Shown one piece after another: positions 25,791 to 35,736 of a stretch of DNA of 64,000 nucleotides (the stretch's first letter is position 1; each line of letters begins with the position of its first letter). Origin of the DNA: Methanosalsum natronophilum (GTDB lineage Archaea; Halobacteriota; Methanosarcinia; Methanosarcinales; Methanosarcinaceae); the NCBI RefSeq assembly GCF_024808815.1, contig NZ_JANUCS010000009.1, positions 1-64,000 on the forward strand. The letters are read 5' to 3'. The notes under the pieces are model-generated. The model saw nothing but the letters and a program-made list of their open reading frames with translations. It did not search any database and had not been told where the DNA came from. The translations under genes were made by a program, and so were the position numbers.

Positions 25791-27257
25791 TTATTTCGCA
25801 TTTAAAGTAGATAACATACTTACAAACGCAGCTGCAGATATTGTATCTCCAATTCCAACTGTAGCTACCGGATTTTTCACTACTTTTGTAGGTATGATAA
25901 TAACATCATGTTTTGGAGTGCAGACACACCCATCCTGCAGTTCTTTTAATGTACCAATACCTCTTTCAATAAGATGTTTTTCAAGTGTTTCAAACTTGTT
26001 ATAACCATCTTTCCAAATGGGTACTTCTAAACCTTGGTCACAGTCTTCAAGTGTAGTAATATCACCAGACATTGCCTTAGAGGCAGCAACAGTTGCTGCA
26101 AATAATAAAGATTTTTTATGGTCTTCTGGTGTCACTGGAGAGTCTTTTGAACTTACACATATGTAGTAGCCAAGTGAATGTACTTGCACTCGCTCTAATT
26201 TTAGTTCATGTAATAATATTACTGCTCCTTCATATAATGCATCAATTGCACGTTCATCTTTTTTAATGACAGCAAATGCAAGCTCTTCATATCCCAAAAC
26301 ATTGAGAGCATTTGCAACTTCAACTGTATCAAGCCCAATAGAATGAACATGTTCATGAATAATTTTTTTTAGTATTACATTTCTTATAACTCTATTTTGT
26401 ATTGAGGTGAACTCTACATGAATTCTGATTTTGGGATTAACTTCTTTTAATTTCTTGATTAATTTTACAGATTTATCCACATAATAGTCGTATGTATTCC
26501 CATCCTCATCAACTTCTTTAATCATTTGATATCCAGAAAGTAGTGCACCATCTATGCCTTTATAAACTTCTTGAAGATGTTCATAAATATCTTTTTCCAT
26601 ATCTATTTTGATCCAAGGTGGGCGAGAAGAAACAATCAGTCTGTTATCACGTGGAACGATTATCTTTTCTCCACTGAAATCAAACTCAATTCCTTTAGAA
26701 TATTCGATTATCCAGTTTATTTTAGGCTTTTTATTTGAACTATATGCTTTTGTAGGATGTTTTAGTCTAAGATGGTTATTTTCTATGATTGGATGAAAGA
26801 GATTATCCTTATTTACAAAATAATCAGCTTGTTCTTTTGATAACCAAGGCACATATGCAATTACATTTCTAACATCAATATTAGCTAATGTATTTGCAAT
26901 AATTCCAGCCTGGCCCCCCATTCGCGATTTACCCTGACCTAAATTCTTAGTTAACCAATCATGTATTTTTAGGTCATAGGTAGGAACTTCTGCCGCTTTA
27001 CCATCTCGCATAGATATTAGTAACCTTGCAACAAAATCTTCCGGAGAACTGATTTCCCGGGGATATTCTTGCAATCTTGATTTGACAGTTTGAGTATTGA
27101 CAGTATTTAACATATGTAAAATATCCGTTTTTTCAATTTTTTTAATTGAATCAATATTGCAGTTATAAGCTACGAATACCCCTCTTACATTGTGAATCAT
27201 ATCTTTCATTTTAAAGTATGAGTCTCTATATTCCCTTTCCCAATCAGATATTTCCAT
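25791..27257 (-). CDS. pfkC: ADP-dependent phosphofructokinase/glucokinase
   Basis: A 488-residue ribokinase-fold enzyme that phosphorylates fructose 6-phosphate (in methanogens often also glucose) with ADP as donor, giving AMP. Recognisable are the substrate-binding 'VFVAYNCNIDSI' at about residue 28, 'SRMGGQAGIIANTLANID' at about 115-133, 'LSGYQMI' at about 247 and the nucleotide and catalytic motif 'VGIGDTISAAAFV' at the C terminus with its Asp. GGTGAT stands 4 bases before the ATG. This is the archaeal modified Embden-Meyerhof step, used here presumably for glycogen breakdown. It follows argJ by 23 bases and is followed by a paralogue, suggesting gene duplication. Confidence 0.9.
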   Translation of the reverse strand: MEISDWEREYRDSYFKMKDMIHNVRGVFVAYNCNIDSIKKIEKTDILHMLNTVNTQTVKSRLQEYPREISSPEDFVARLLISMRDGKAAEVPTYDLKIHDWLTKNLGQGKSRMGGQAGIIANTLANIDVRNVIAYVPWLSKEQADYFVNKDNLFHPIIENNHLRLKHPTKAYSSNKKPKINWIIEYSKGIEFDFSGEKIIVPRDNRLIVSSRPPWIKIDMEKDIYEHLQEVYKGIDGALLSGYQMIKEVDEDGNTYDYYVDKSVKLIKKLKEVNPKIRIHVEFTSIQNRVIRNVILKKIIHEHVHSIGLDTVEVANALNVLGYEELAFAVIKKDERAIDALYEGAVILLHELKLERVQVHSLGYYICVSSKDSPVTPEDHKKSLLFAATVAASKAMSGDITTLEDCDQGLEVPIWKDGYNKFETLEKHLIERGIGTLKELQDGCVCTPKHDVIIIPTKVVKNPVATVGIGDTISAAAFVSMLSTLNAK

Positions 27258-27280
27258 TGATTATCACCAAAATGTTAAAG

Positions 27281-28465
27281 TTAAGTTGTGTATTCGGCAT
27301 TAATTTTAACATAGTCGTAAGACAAGTCACATCCCCACGCAGTAGCTTTGTATTTTCCATTATTCAAGTTGACATTGATAAAAATATGTTCTTCTGACAT
27401 AACTGCCTTTAGTTTTTCTTGCTCAATGTTGTCAAGGCTTATTATATTCCCATTTTCAACTAAATTAATAATATTTTCTCCACTTGAAAATGATAAAGAG
27501 ATTTTATTTTCTATAAGATCACACCCAGAATAGCCAACTGCAGCAATTATTCTACCCCAATTAGGATCTTCACCAAAAAGGGCAGCTTTAACTAGCATTG
27601 ATCTTACAATAGATTTCGCTGCAAGCTTTGCATCTTTTTCAGAGGAGGCATTTATAATTCTAGCTTCAATGAGTTTGGTTGCCCCTTCACCATCGATAGC
27701 TATCATTTTAGCAAGTCCTGTTAATATGCAATCAAGTCCTTTTTGAAACTCTTCTATATTCGGATTAACTATCGCCTTTCCTGTACTTATCAATAGAACC
27801 ATATCATTTGTACTTGTATCTCCATCAACAGTTATCATATTGAAACTTTTATCAACAGCTTTTTTTAAGCAAGTATCTAAAGTTGCTGAATTTATATCTG
27901 CATCTGTATAAATGAAGGCTAGCATTGTACCCATGTTAGGCTCGATCATTCCAGAACCCTTTGCAAGACCACCAATACGTGCACCGCTTGAAAGTTCAAC
28001 AGCAATTTCCTTTTTAAAAGTATCAGTTGTCGTGATGGCATCAGCAACATCATGACTAGATTTTTTACTGTTCTCAAGTTTATTTACCACAACAGCAGCT
28101 TGTCTACGGATAAATTCCATGTCCATTTTTTTTCCAATAATTCCAGTTGAAGAAACTGCAATATTATCTTCAGAATAACCTAGATATCTATGAACAATAT
28201 GTGCCATTTCTTTAGCGTCTTCCATTCCTTGATATCCAGTAAAAGCGTTAGCATTACCACTATTGACAATAAGTGCTGAAATTTTATTAGTTCTAATTAT
28301 TTTTTCTTTAGTAAGAATGAGTGGAGGTGCAATAATCTTATTTCGGGTGAATACACCAGCAGCATTGCCTTCACCTTCGATTATGGCTAAACCGTTCTTA
28401 CCTTCTTTTATTGCTGCAGCTTTAACTCCTTTAACTGCACATATTCCGCCATCGACGAGTTTCAT
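27281..28465 (-). CDS. argJ: Bifunctional ornithine acetyltransferase/N-acetylglutamate synthase
   Basis: ArgJ moves the acetyl group from N-acetylornithine to glutamate, closing the arginine acetyl cycle, and may also make acetylglutamate from acetyl-CoA. The protein starts at 'MKLVDGGICAVKGVKAAAI' from ATG 28465, with GGAGAA 6 bases before it; the frame extends to 28510 but those 15 residues are not part of the family. The self-cleavage site is 'PNMGTMLAF', where Thr becomes the N-terminal nucleophile of the beta chain. Length, about 394 residues, is usual. Neighbours argC and a CBS protein fit one arginine operon. Confidence 0.95.
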   Translation of the reverse strand: MKLVDGGICAVKGVKAAAIKEGKNGLAIIEGEGNAAGVFTRNKIIAPPLILTKEKIIRTNKISALIVNSGNANAFTGYQGMEDAKEMAHIVHRYLGYSEDNIAVSSTGIIGKKMDMEFIRRQAAVVVNKLENSKKSSHDVADAITTTDTFKKEIAVELSSGARIGGLAKGSGMIEPNMGTMLAFIYTDADINSATLDTCLKKAVDKSFNMITVDGDTSTNDMVLLISTGKAIVNPNIEEFQKGLDCILTGLAKMIAIDGEGATKLIEARIINASSEKDAKLAAKSIVRSMLVKAALFGEDPNWGRIIAAVGYSGCDLIENKISLSFSSGENIINLVENGNIISLDNIEQEKLKAVMSEEHIFINVNLNNGKYKATAWGCDLSYDYVKINAEYTT

Positions 28466-28520
28466 ATATGTTTCTCCAAATAAAAGATTAGGTAGTATTT
28501 CTTGTAACAATTATGAAAAA

Positions 28521-29000
28521 TTATTTTGTTTCATTATTTCTAGCTAAACCCTGAATAATATCTCCCCGAGTTACTATTCCTACAAGCTTTTCATTTGATA
28601 AGACCGGTAACCTATTTATCTTATGTTTGTGCATCAAAGATGATGCATCTTCAATTGAAGCTTCTTCTGATATTGTAAATATCTCTTTTTCCATAATACT
28701 TTTAACAGGTTTTGACCCGACATCTGTTAACATTTTTTTAGCTTCTTCCCAACTGATAAGCTCTCTTATTGGTATTTCAATAACTTCGAATGGACTTGGA
28801 AGCCAGTATGTACTATGTTTAGGTATCTCTAATAGTTTTAAAAGATCGAGTTCTGAAATTAACCCAACAAGTGAATTATCATTATCAAGGACAGGCATTC
28901 CACTTATATTATTTTCACGTAAAGTCTGTGCAACATCACTAATTTTATCTTCTTGATAACAATATATCACATCTTGATTCATTATCTCTTTAATTTTCAT
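28521..29000 (-). CDS. Two-CBS-domain protein
   Basis: A 159-residue protein made of a CBS pair: the first repeat begins 'IMNQDVIYCYQEDKISDVAQTLRENNISGMPVLDNDNSLVGLISELDLL' (in parts), the second 'IMEKEIFTISEEASIEDASSLMHKHKINRLPVLSNEKLVGIVTRGDII'. Such pairs bind adenine nucleotides or S-adenosylmethionine and sense energy or methyl status. Between argC and argJ it may control or report on arginine synthesis, but no target is proven. Confidence 0.9.
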   Translation of the reverse strand: MKIKEIMNQDVIYCYQEDKISDVAQTLRENNISGMPVLDNDNSLVGLISELDLLKLLEIPKHSTYWLPSPFEVIEIPIRELISWEEAKKMLTDVGSKPVKSIMEKEIFTISEEASIEDASSLMHKHKINRLPVLSNEKLVGIVTRGDIIQGLARNNETK

Positions 29001-29057
29001 ATGCCCACCTTTATCTATATGTAAAATCCTCTTAATTGTTGAATATTCAATTTATAT

Positions 29058-30071
29058 TCATGGTAATAGTCCAGGAAACCAGAGACCTGTAGTTTCTTCA
29101 AGACCACACATAAGGTTCATATTCTGGATTGCTTGACCAGAAGCTCCCTTTACAAGATTATCTATTGCTGATACGACTACAACTCTGTTATTATTTTCAT
29201 CTATTTCCAGACCTATATCACAAAAATTAGAGCCCCTTACGTGACTAATAGATGGTACACCCTCTATAACACGTATAAAATTATTATCACAGTAAAACTT
29301 TTTATATATTTCAAATACTTCTTGATGTTCCATTTTATCCTGTAAGAAGATATGTGCAGTTGTGAGAATACCTCGAATTGATGGTATTACATGTGGTGTG
29401 AAACTTATATTTGTTAATCCAGAATCAAATCTTTGTAATTCTTGATTAATCTCAGCTCTATGTCTATGTTTGGTTAATTTGTAAGCCGTAATGTTTTCTG
29501 CAAGGTTTGGGTAATGTGAAGTTGTTGTAGGAACAATACCAGCGCCTGAAATGCCAGATTTTGAATCAAAAACAACACTTTCTACTATTTTTTTATTAAC
29601 TAAAGGTGCTGCTGCAAGGTTTGCACCTGTCGGATAGCAACCGGGATTGGAAACAAAGTCAGAATTTGATACTTCTGGATGAAGTTCTACCAGTCCATAA
29701 GGTACATCTCTAGGATCTTCATGTTCTTGACCATATACATGTTCAAATATATCAACATCAAGTCTGTAATCAGCACTAAGATCTATTATTTTAACATCTG
29801 AGTCAATCAGCTTAGGTACTACTTTCATTGATGCACCATGTGGAACTGCTAAGAAAACGATATCACAAAATTCAGTGATTTTTTCAGGTTCTACATCTTC
29901 AAACCTCAAATAATTAAGGCTAACTAAGTTCTTGTGTTGTTCAGATACGTAAGTTCCATGAAGTTTCCTTGAAGTAGCAATATTTACATTTACATTAGGA
30001 TGATGAGCTAATAACCTGATGAGCTCACCACCAGTATATCCTGATGCACCTATTATTCCCGCATTTAGCAT
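29058..30071 (-). CDS. argC: N-acetyl-gamma-glutamyl-phosphate reductase
   Basis: A 337-residue NADPH-dependent enzyme of arginine biosynthesis making N-acetylglutamate semialdehyde. The Rossmann start 'AGIIGASGYTGGELIRLLAHHP' is at residues 4-25 and the catalytic Cys in 'NPGCYPTGANLA' at about 143, with 'HRHRAEI' near 215. Length is normal. It leads the argC-CBS-argJ group, 57 bases before the CBS gene. Confidence 0.95.
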   Translation of the reverse strand: MLNAGIIGASGYTGGELIRLLAHHPNVNVNIATSRKLHGTYVSEQHKNLVSLNYLRFEDVEPEKITEFCDIVFLAVPHGASMKVVPKLIDSDVKIIDLSADYRLDVDIFEHVYGQEHEDPRDVPYGLVELHPEVSNSDFVSNPGCYPTGANLAAAPLVNKKIVESVVFDSKSGISGAGIVPTTTSHYPNLAENITAYKLTKHRHRAEINQELQRFDSGLTNISFTPHVIPSIRGILTTAHIFLQDKMEHQEVFEIYKKFYCDNNFIRVIEGVPSISHVRGSNFCDIGLEIDENNNRVVVVSAIDNLVKGASGQAIQNMNLMCGLEETTGLWFPGLLP

Positions 30072-30154
30072 AAAATCATCTAACTGTAGTTACATCACCA
30101 ATATTATTTAAAGTTGTTATTTTTCAGTTTCTAATAGTAAGAAGACATTCATTT

Positions 30155-31633
30155 TTAACTATAATGATATTCTCCTATCATTTTATTAATTTCTTCACTA
30201 CCGATTATACCTATAACTACTTCATCTTCATCTATTACAGGCAAAGCAGAAATATTGTTTTTTTGCATTTTTCTGGCTGCACTGTCAATCTTTTCATCTG
30301 GTGATGCAGTAAGCACATTTTTTGTAATTATTTTATCCAGATGAGTATATTTTAAAGCTACAGCTTTTGAAATATCCCAAGAAGTTATAATGCCACGGAT
30401 TTTTCCATGATTTGATACCACAGGTAAATGAGTAATACCATTATCAAACATTGACTGTGCAGCATCTTCTAAACTAATATTTTCAGTTACAGTAACTACA
30501 TTTTGTTTCATTATATCTGAAACCGTAACATCATCCAAGAATCCACTTATTATATAGCTTAATTGACCTGATTCTAAAAGAAATGCATCATGTCCATAAT
30601 TTGATTCTATTTCCCTATAAGTTACATCAAGGTTATTAGCATTCATGGCCATTAGGATTTCCTTTGATTGATATGGTGGATAAAGCCAATCAGAAGTTAC
30701 TGAAATTATAAGGCATTTAGACCTTATATTCTTAAGACCTTCACTTAGAGACCCATTTTTGGTAAGATCAAAGTAATCTACTGCTTTTGTAATGTAAAGA
30801 TATGAATTTGGATCGAATCTTTTAGCGAAAGATTTACCCTTATAATGCAAATAACTTTCTACTTGAAAATCCATACTAATATCATAATTATATTCTTTTC
30901 TATCCTGCAACTCTCGACCAAACTTATCTCTCATGGATTCGTCACTAAGGTAAGTAATATGGCCTATCATTCTGGCGAGTGCTAAACCATGTATTGGTTT
31001 TTTATCTTTTGAATAATTACCTTCATTCCACTCAGGATCAGATGTAATTGCAATTCTTCCTACTTCGTTGAATGCAATTTGTTGTGGGGATGAATATGCA
31101 GAAGATGCTATTGAAATTGATTTGTCTAGCATTTCAGGATAACTGACACTCCATTGTAATACTTGGAGGCCACCCATGGATCCACCAATCGCTGCATAGA
31201 TATGTTTTATTTCTAAATATTCCAAAAGTTTCTTTTGGGCATTTACCATATCTTTTATTGTAATGACAGGAAAACTAAGCGCGTATTTTTTTCCTGTTTT
31301 AGGATTAATGGATGCTGGCCCAGTAGATCCTTGGCATCCGCCAATTACATTTGAACAAACAACAAAATACCTTGTTGTATCAATACATTTTCCTGGTCCT
31401 ATGAGAATATCCCACCAACCTGGCTTAGTGTCTCCTTCATGCCATCCAGCTGCATGTGCATCGCCTGTAAGTGCATGGCAGACTAATATAACATTGTTCT
31501 TTCTTCCATTTAGTTTACCATAGGTTTCATATGCAATAGTTGCATTCTTAATAGTTTTTCCACTCTCAAGTACAAGTTCATCTTTTAAGTGATAATATTT
31601 AGTTTCAACTAGTCCTATTGACCCTGGTTTCAT
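30155..31633 (-). CDS. metX: Homoserine O-acetyltransferase fused to CBS pair
   Basis: MetX acetylates homoserine with acetyl-CoA for methionine synthesis. The alpha/beta-hydrolase part (about 1-370) has the nucleophile elbow '[13 protein letters not shown]' near residue 150, and the acid and His near '[13 protein letters not shown]' and '[10 protein letters not shown]'. Residues about 375-490 are two CBS domains ('[36 protein letters not shown]' and '[33 protein letters not shown]', quoted as motifs). This fusion is known from methanogens and suggests control by an adenosyl ligand, possibly S-adenosylmethionine. GAGGT precedes the ATG, which is 2 bases after the metY stop. Confidence 0.95.
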   Translation of the reverse strand: MKPGSIGLVETKYYHLKDELVLESGKTIKNATIAYETYGKLNGRKNNVILVCHALTGDAHAAGWHEGDTKPGWWDILIGPGKCIDTTRYFVVCSNVIGGCQGSTGPASINPKTGKKYALSFPVITIKDMVNAQKKLLEYLEIKHIYAAIGGSMGGLQVLQWSVSYPEMLDKSISIASSAYSSPQQIAFNEVGRIAITSDPEWNEGNYSKDKKPIHGLALARMIGHITYLSDESMRDKFGRELQDRKEYNYDISMDFQVESYLHYKGKSFAKRFDPNSYLYITKAVDYFDLTKNGSLSEGLKNIRSKCLIISVTSDWLYPPYQSKEILMAMNANNLDVTYREIESNYGHDAFLLESGQLSYIISGFLDDVTVSDIMKQNVVTVTENISLEDAAQSMFDNGITHLPVVSNHGKIRGIITSWDISKAVALKYTHLDKIITKNVLTASPDEKIDSAARKMQKNNISALPVIDEDEVVIGIIGSEEINKMIGEYHYS

Positions 31634-31635
31634 AT

Positions 31636-32934
31636 TTATTGAGACCTCTTTAATGCTTGATCAATATCAGTGATTATATCTTCAATATCTTCAAGACCAA
31701 CAGAAATACGAATAAAGTCTTCAGTAACACCTGTATTTAACCGTTCATTTTCTGTAAGTTGTTGATGCGTCGTAGAGGCTGGATGGATAACAAGACTTTT
31801 TGCATCACCTATGTTTGCCACATGTGATAATAACTCTAGATTCTCAATGAACTTTCTCCCTGCACTTAATCCACCTTTTATGCCAAAACCTAAGATGGCG
31901 CCATAATGTCCGTTTAAATATTTTTGTGCATTATAATGTGATGGATGATCAGGTAAACCGGGATAATTCACCCACTCAACTAAAGGATGGTTTCTAAGGA
32001 ACTTGGCAACTCCAAGTGCATTTTGAGAATGTTTTTTCATTCTTAATGGCAAAGTTTCTAGTCCTTGCAAAAAGAGAAATGAGTTAAATGGACTTAGAAC
32101 TGGTCCAAGATCTCTTAGTAACTGTACTCTAAGTTTCATTATAAATGCGACATTACCAAGCCCTGGGACATTTTTAAACTCATCCCAGTATCGGAGTCCA
32201 TGATAACTAGGATCAGGTTCTGTAAATCCAGGAAATTTGCCATTACTCCAATCAAACTTTCCTGAATCAACTATTAGTCCTCCTATCGAAGTTCCATGTC
32301 CACCTATAAACTTAGTAGCTGACATAACTACAATATCTGCACCCAATTCTATTGGATCGATTAAACTTACACCGACTGTATTATCCACTATCAATGGAAT
32401 TCCGGCATCACTCGCAATTTTTGAAATTTTTTCAAAATCAGGTATATCCAATTTAGGGTTACCAATAGATTCAATGTATATTGCCTTTGTTTTTTCATTG
32501 ATTTCTGTTTTAAATCCTTTTATATCTTGTGAATTAACAAACTTAACTTTTCGCGCAAGGTTTGGCATCGTGTTATTAAAAAGTTGATAAGTTCCACCAT
32601 ATAGATTATCTGCTGAAACAATTTCATCAGATGGGTTTGTAATACCAAGTATTGATAGTGCAATTGCGGACATTCCTGAAGAAACGGCAAGTGCCCCTGT
32701 ACCACCAGAGATTTCAGCTATTCTTTTTTCTAGAACATCTGAAGTAGGATTCATAAGTCGGGTATAGATATTACCAAACTCTTTTAAAGCAAAAAGATTA
32801 GCTGCATGATTAGTATCTTTAAACTGATATGATGTAGTTTGATATATAGGAACAGCTCTTGAACCAGTAGTTGGATCCGGGATTTGTCCAGAATGTAATG
32901 CACGTGTATTTATCCCATATTTTTTTAGTGTCAT
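31636..32934 (-). CDS. metY: O-acetylhomoserine sulfhydrylase
   Basis: A 432-residue PLP enzyme of the Cys/Met-metabolism family that turns O-acetylhomoserine and sulfide into homocysteine. The PLP Lys is in '[17 protein letters not shown]' near residue 210, with '[17 protein letters not shown]' near 58 and '[13 protein letters not shown]' near 88. The product of the downstream metX gene makes its substrate, and the 2-base gap shows they are co-translated. GGAGTT stands 8 bases before the ATG. Confidence 0.95.
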   Translation of the reverse strand: MTLKKYGINTRALHSGQIPDPTTGSRAVPIYQTTSYQFKDTNHAANLFALKEFGNIYTRLMNPTSDVLEKRIAEISGGTGALAVSSGMSAIALSILGITNPSDEIVSADNLYGGTYQLFNNTMPNLARKVKFVNSQDIKGFKTEINEKTKAIYIESIGNPKLDIPDFEKISKIASDAGIPLIVDNTVGVSLIDPIELGADIVVMSATKFIGGHGTSIGGLIVDSGKFDWSNGKFPGFTEPDPSYHGLRYWDEFKNVPGLGNVAFIMKLRVQLLRDLGPVLSPFNSFLFLQGLETLPLRMKKHSQNALGVAKFLRNHPLVEWVNYPGLPDHPSHYNAQKYLNGHYGAILGFGIKGGLSAGRKFIENLELLSHVANIGDAKSLVIHPASTTHQQLTENERLNTGVTEDFIRISVGLEDIEDIITDIDQALKRSQ

Positions 32935-33170
32935 TTATAATAACTCCATATCAAGATTTTGTATTAAAGTCTCTTTTTAGTATGTAGTAATTTATTTACA
33001 AGTGTTATTGTATCCTTACTACATATATATTTATTACTATAATGGCAACCTATTATTATTACTATAAGTTATATATTATATACTGAAATTTTTAAATAAC
33101 TAAAGTATTAAACTTAAATACATAATAATAAAGATGAAGTTACTTATTAATAAACAACAGAGGTTATTAT

Positions 33171-33596
33171 TTGAGTATATGTATATATCTTGCAGGACCA
33201 CTTTTTTCAGAGGCTGAAAGACAATTCAATAAAAAATTCAAGTTAATTCTTACTAAAAATGGATTTAATGTTTTTTTACCACAAGAAAATGAAGTATATG
33301 GATGTGATACCAAAAATGAACAGATGTTCTCAAACTACTTGAATATATTAAATAAATGTGATATTATTGTAGCTGTACTTGATGGTGGTTTGGATGTTGA
33401 TTCGGGTACTGCATGGGAAGTTGGGTATGCATATTCAAAAGGAATACCTATATTTGGTCTAAGAACAGACTTCCGCACATTTGACGATAGTAGTAAGATA
33501 AATTTAATGATTGAAGAATGTTTGACATATTTAGCAACGGATATTGAAGACTTGGTTAAAATACTTAACAAATCATTAATTAAAAGTAATAAATAA
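33171..33596 (+). CDS. Nucleoside 2-deoxyribosyltransferase-like protein
   Basis: A 141-residue protein of the nucleoside deoxyribosyltransferase/MazG-associated (PF05014) family: 'YLAGPLFSEAERQF' at 6-19, 'FLPQEN' at 35-40 and the active site 'LDGGLDVDSGTAWEVGYAYSKGIPI' with catalytic Glu near 83 (motif described, not the complete run). It would swap or hydrolyse the base of a (deoxy)nucleoside, in nucleotide salvage or clean-up. It starts with TTG, supported by GAGGT 7 bases upstream; no ATG is in frame. Its stop codon is within a tetranucleotide repeat. Confidence 0.85.
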   Translation: MSICIYLAGPLFSEAERQFNKKFKLILTKNGFNVFLPQENEVYGCDTKNEQMFSNYLNILNKCDIIVAVLDGGLDVDSGTAWEVGYAYSKGIPIFGLRTDFRTFDDSSKINLMIEECLTYLATDIEDLVKILNKSLIKSNK

Positions 33597-33618
33597 ATAA
33601 ATAAATAAATAAATAAAT
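33591..33618 (+). repeat. Tetranucleotide microsatellite (AAAT)7
   Basis: Seven uninterrupted AAAT units begin in the last Lys codon of the deoxyribosyltransferase gene and supply its TAA stop. Change in unit number would not alter the protein, since the stop is in the first unit. Confidence 0.9.
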
Positions 33619-33730
33619 CTAAGTGTATAAAGTTGTGTATTTTAACAAAATCAATATTATGAGCATGCATGGTGTATATTTTTATGAAAATACATTCATA
33701 AGAAATGTATATTAGCAGTTAATATAATTT

Positions 33731-34354
33731 TTATTCAAGATGTTTTTCGATAACTTCTCCTCCTGGAGATTTTTCTTTAAATATTTGACCTTCAAACTTA
33801 TAGATTTGGGTATTTTTATCTTTCCACTGACTTGGCGGTAGTCCAGCCTTTAAACATGTATTTGATAAAAAATCATACACATCAAATCCATGCTCTGTAG
33901 CTACTTGTGGTAGTAAAAGTCCTTGATTGAAACCTTTTTTGATGATAAGTCCGTGCTCACCAATTATAATCGAACTCATAATGTCATCCTCATTACCTTC
34001 TATAAGAATTGGTGGTGTTAAAATTGTGACTTCAATTAGAATCTCATCTAATTCGATTAACCTTACTACAGGGAATCTTGGGTCATTGGTTGCTGCTGAT
34101 ATGGCTGAATCTATAATTGCATCTAGTAGCTGTGTGTCTGGATATGGTCTCCCTATACAACCCCTTAGTTCATTTTTTTTGTTTAATGTAACAAATACAC
34201 CACGGTGCTCGTTGAAAATAGGAGATACATCGAATTCAGTAGTAGCTATTTTTTTACCGGTACTTAAAAATTCGGTTATTATTGTCCTAGAAATTTTAAC
34301 AGCCATTTTTCCTTCAGTTAGATTAAGTAATTGCGGAATCACACATTCCTCCAT
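33731..34354 (-). CDS. AMMECR1-domain protein
   Basis: A 207-residue member of the AMMECR1 family: 'GVFVTLNKKNELRGCIGRPYP' near residues 53-73 with the invariant LRGCIG, 'AATNDPRFP' near 92 and 'EVTILTPP' near 110. The family is universal in archaea and has a conserved RNA- or ligand-binding-like groove, but the function is unknown. Members are often found next to Memo-like genes; here it follows pgk by about 40 bases. The start may be ATG 34354 or GTG 34342, the latter with GGAGG 5 bases before it. Confidence 0.92.
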   Translation of the reverse strand: MEECVIPQLLNLTEGKMAVKISRTIITEFLSTGKKIATTEFDVSPIFNEHRGVFVTLNKKNELRGCIGRPYPDTQLLDAIIDSAISAATNDPRFPVVRLIELDEILIEVTILTPPILIEGNEDDIMSSIIIGEHGLIIKKGFNQGLLLPQVATEHGFDVYDFLSNTCLKAGLPPSQWKDKNTQIYKFEGQIFKEKSPGGEVIEKHLE

Positions 34355-34395
34355 AAATGCTATTCTATTTCATTGATATTTGCAAAAAGAGATAA

Positions 34396-35619
34396 TTAAC
34401 TTTTGTTGTAGTAACTATTTTTTAAGGCTTCAATCCCAGGTAACTTTTCACCAGAAAGATAATCTATACAAGCTCCACCACCAGTACTTAAGTGAGAAAA
34501 TCTGTCCTCATAACCATAATTTCTAACCTCTGCAGCAATATGTCCTCCACCTGCAATTGAATAAGTGGCTTTTGTAGCCGCTCTTATAATCTCTAGTGTA
34601 CCTAATGCAAATTGTTCAACTTCTGAGATTCCTGCAGGCCCATTTAGAACTACTGTGTGCGCATTTTCTATTTCTTTTGAGAAATATACTATTGTCTCAA
34701 GCCCGATATCATTTATAGGGAGATTTTGATCTTTCAGTTCATCAATATCAACATCAATTCTTTTGTTTTTGTTATTAAGTGCAACATCACTAGGATATTT
34801 GATTTTACTGTTATAGCGTTTAAGTAGTTCTTTTGCTTTATCCACCTGGTCTATATAACCTTGATTTTTGATAAAATCATAGTTTACTTGACCAACATCT
34901 ACATTAGAAGCTATGAGCAGGACTGTGCCTATTATTCCCGTAAAAAGAACCTTATCAACATTACCACTGCTTAAAACACTTTCAGCAACTTTTAAAGAGT
35001 CATCAACTTTTGCTCCACCTAGAACGAAAATATTAGGATGAGATGTACCTTTTATACCTTTATCCAATGCTAAAATTTCTTTTTCCATCAAACGTCCAGC
35101 ACCTGCTGGCAATAATTCAGTAAAACCCATAAGTGAAAGGTGTGATCTATGAGATACAGCAAATGCATCGTTTAGATATATATCAATTAAAGGGCTAAGC
35201 TTTTTAACCATATGTGAATTAGAATGGGCTTCAGCAGAGCGCTCGATTGTTTCTTCTGAAAAAAACCTAACATTCTCAAGAAGTACAATATCTCCCTTTT
35301 TCATTTTAGTTATAGTATTCCTTGCATGCGTTCCAAATATATCCTCTATATAATGAATTCTTCTATCAAGATATTCAGATAATTTAATTGAATGAGACTG
35401 CATGGTTGTAAAGTCGTTTTTACCTGGTCGGCTTTGGTGTGCCATTATTACAAGTTTAGTGTTAATTAACTCATTTATTGTTTGAATGTGGCTTTTTATT
35501 CTAAGGTCATCTAGAATGTTTCCTTCAGGATCCATAGGAGAATTTAGGTCAGCCCGTAGCAAGATGGTTTTTCCATCTAGATCAAAATCGTTAATGGTTA
35601 GAAAATCTTTTACAGTCAA
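34396..35619 (-). CDS. pgk: Phosphoglycerate kinase
   Basis: A 407-residue two-domain kinase that interconverts 1,3-bisphosphoglycerate and 3-phosphoglycerate in glycolysis and gluconeogenesis. 'TILLRADLNSP' (18-28), 'LIDIYLNDAFAVSHRSHLS' near 147, 'FVLGGAKVDDSLKV' near 200 and 'SIAGGGHIAAEVRNYG' with 'FSHLSTGGGACIDYLSG' near 370-390 are the family motifs. It begins at TTG 35619, with GAGGG 5 bases before it. Downstream of acd and the DRTGG gene on the same strand. Confidence 0.95.
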   Translation of the reverse strand: MTVKDFLTINDFDLDGKTILLRADLNSPMDPEGNILDDLRIKSHIQTINELINTKLVIMAHQSRPGKNDFTTMQSHSIKLSEYLDRRIHYIEDIFGTHARNTITKMKKGDIVLLENVRFFSEETIERSAEAHSNSHMVKKLSPLIDIYLNDAFAVSHRSHLSLMGFTELLPAGAGRLMEKEILALDKGIKGTSHPNIFVLGGAKVDDSLKVAESVLSSGNVDKVLFTGIIGTVLLIASNVDVGQVNYDFIKNQGYIDQVDKAKELLKRYNSKIKYPSDVALNNKNKRIDVDIDELKDQNLPINDIGLETIVYFSKEIENAHTVVLNGPAGISEVEQFALGTLEIIRAATKATYSIAGGGHIAAEVRNYGYEDRFSHLSTGGGACIDYLSGEKLPGIEALKNSYYNKS

Positions 35620-35736
35620 TCTATCCCTCAGTTATCATATAATTAGTTTATGCTAGTAGTTGAGCTTTATTCGATTTAAATCACAGAATTATGTGTAACT
35701 ATAAGGTTTATGAAATTTAAATGGGTTAAAAGATAG

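Noticed and set aside
33591-33618. AAAT repeat as a phase-variation switch
   Set aside because: The stop codon is formed in the first unit, so changes in copy number would not change the protein.
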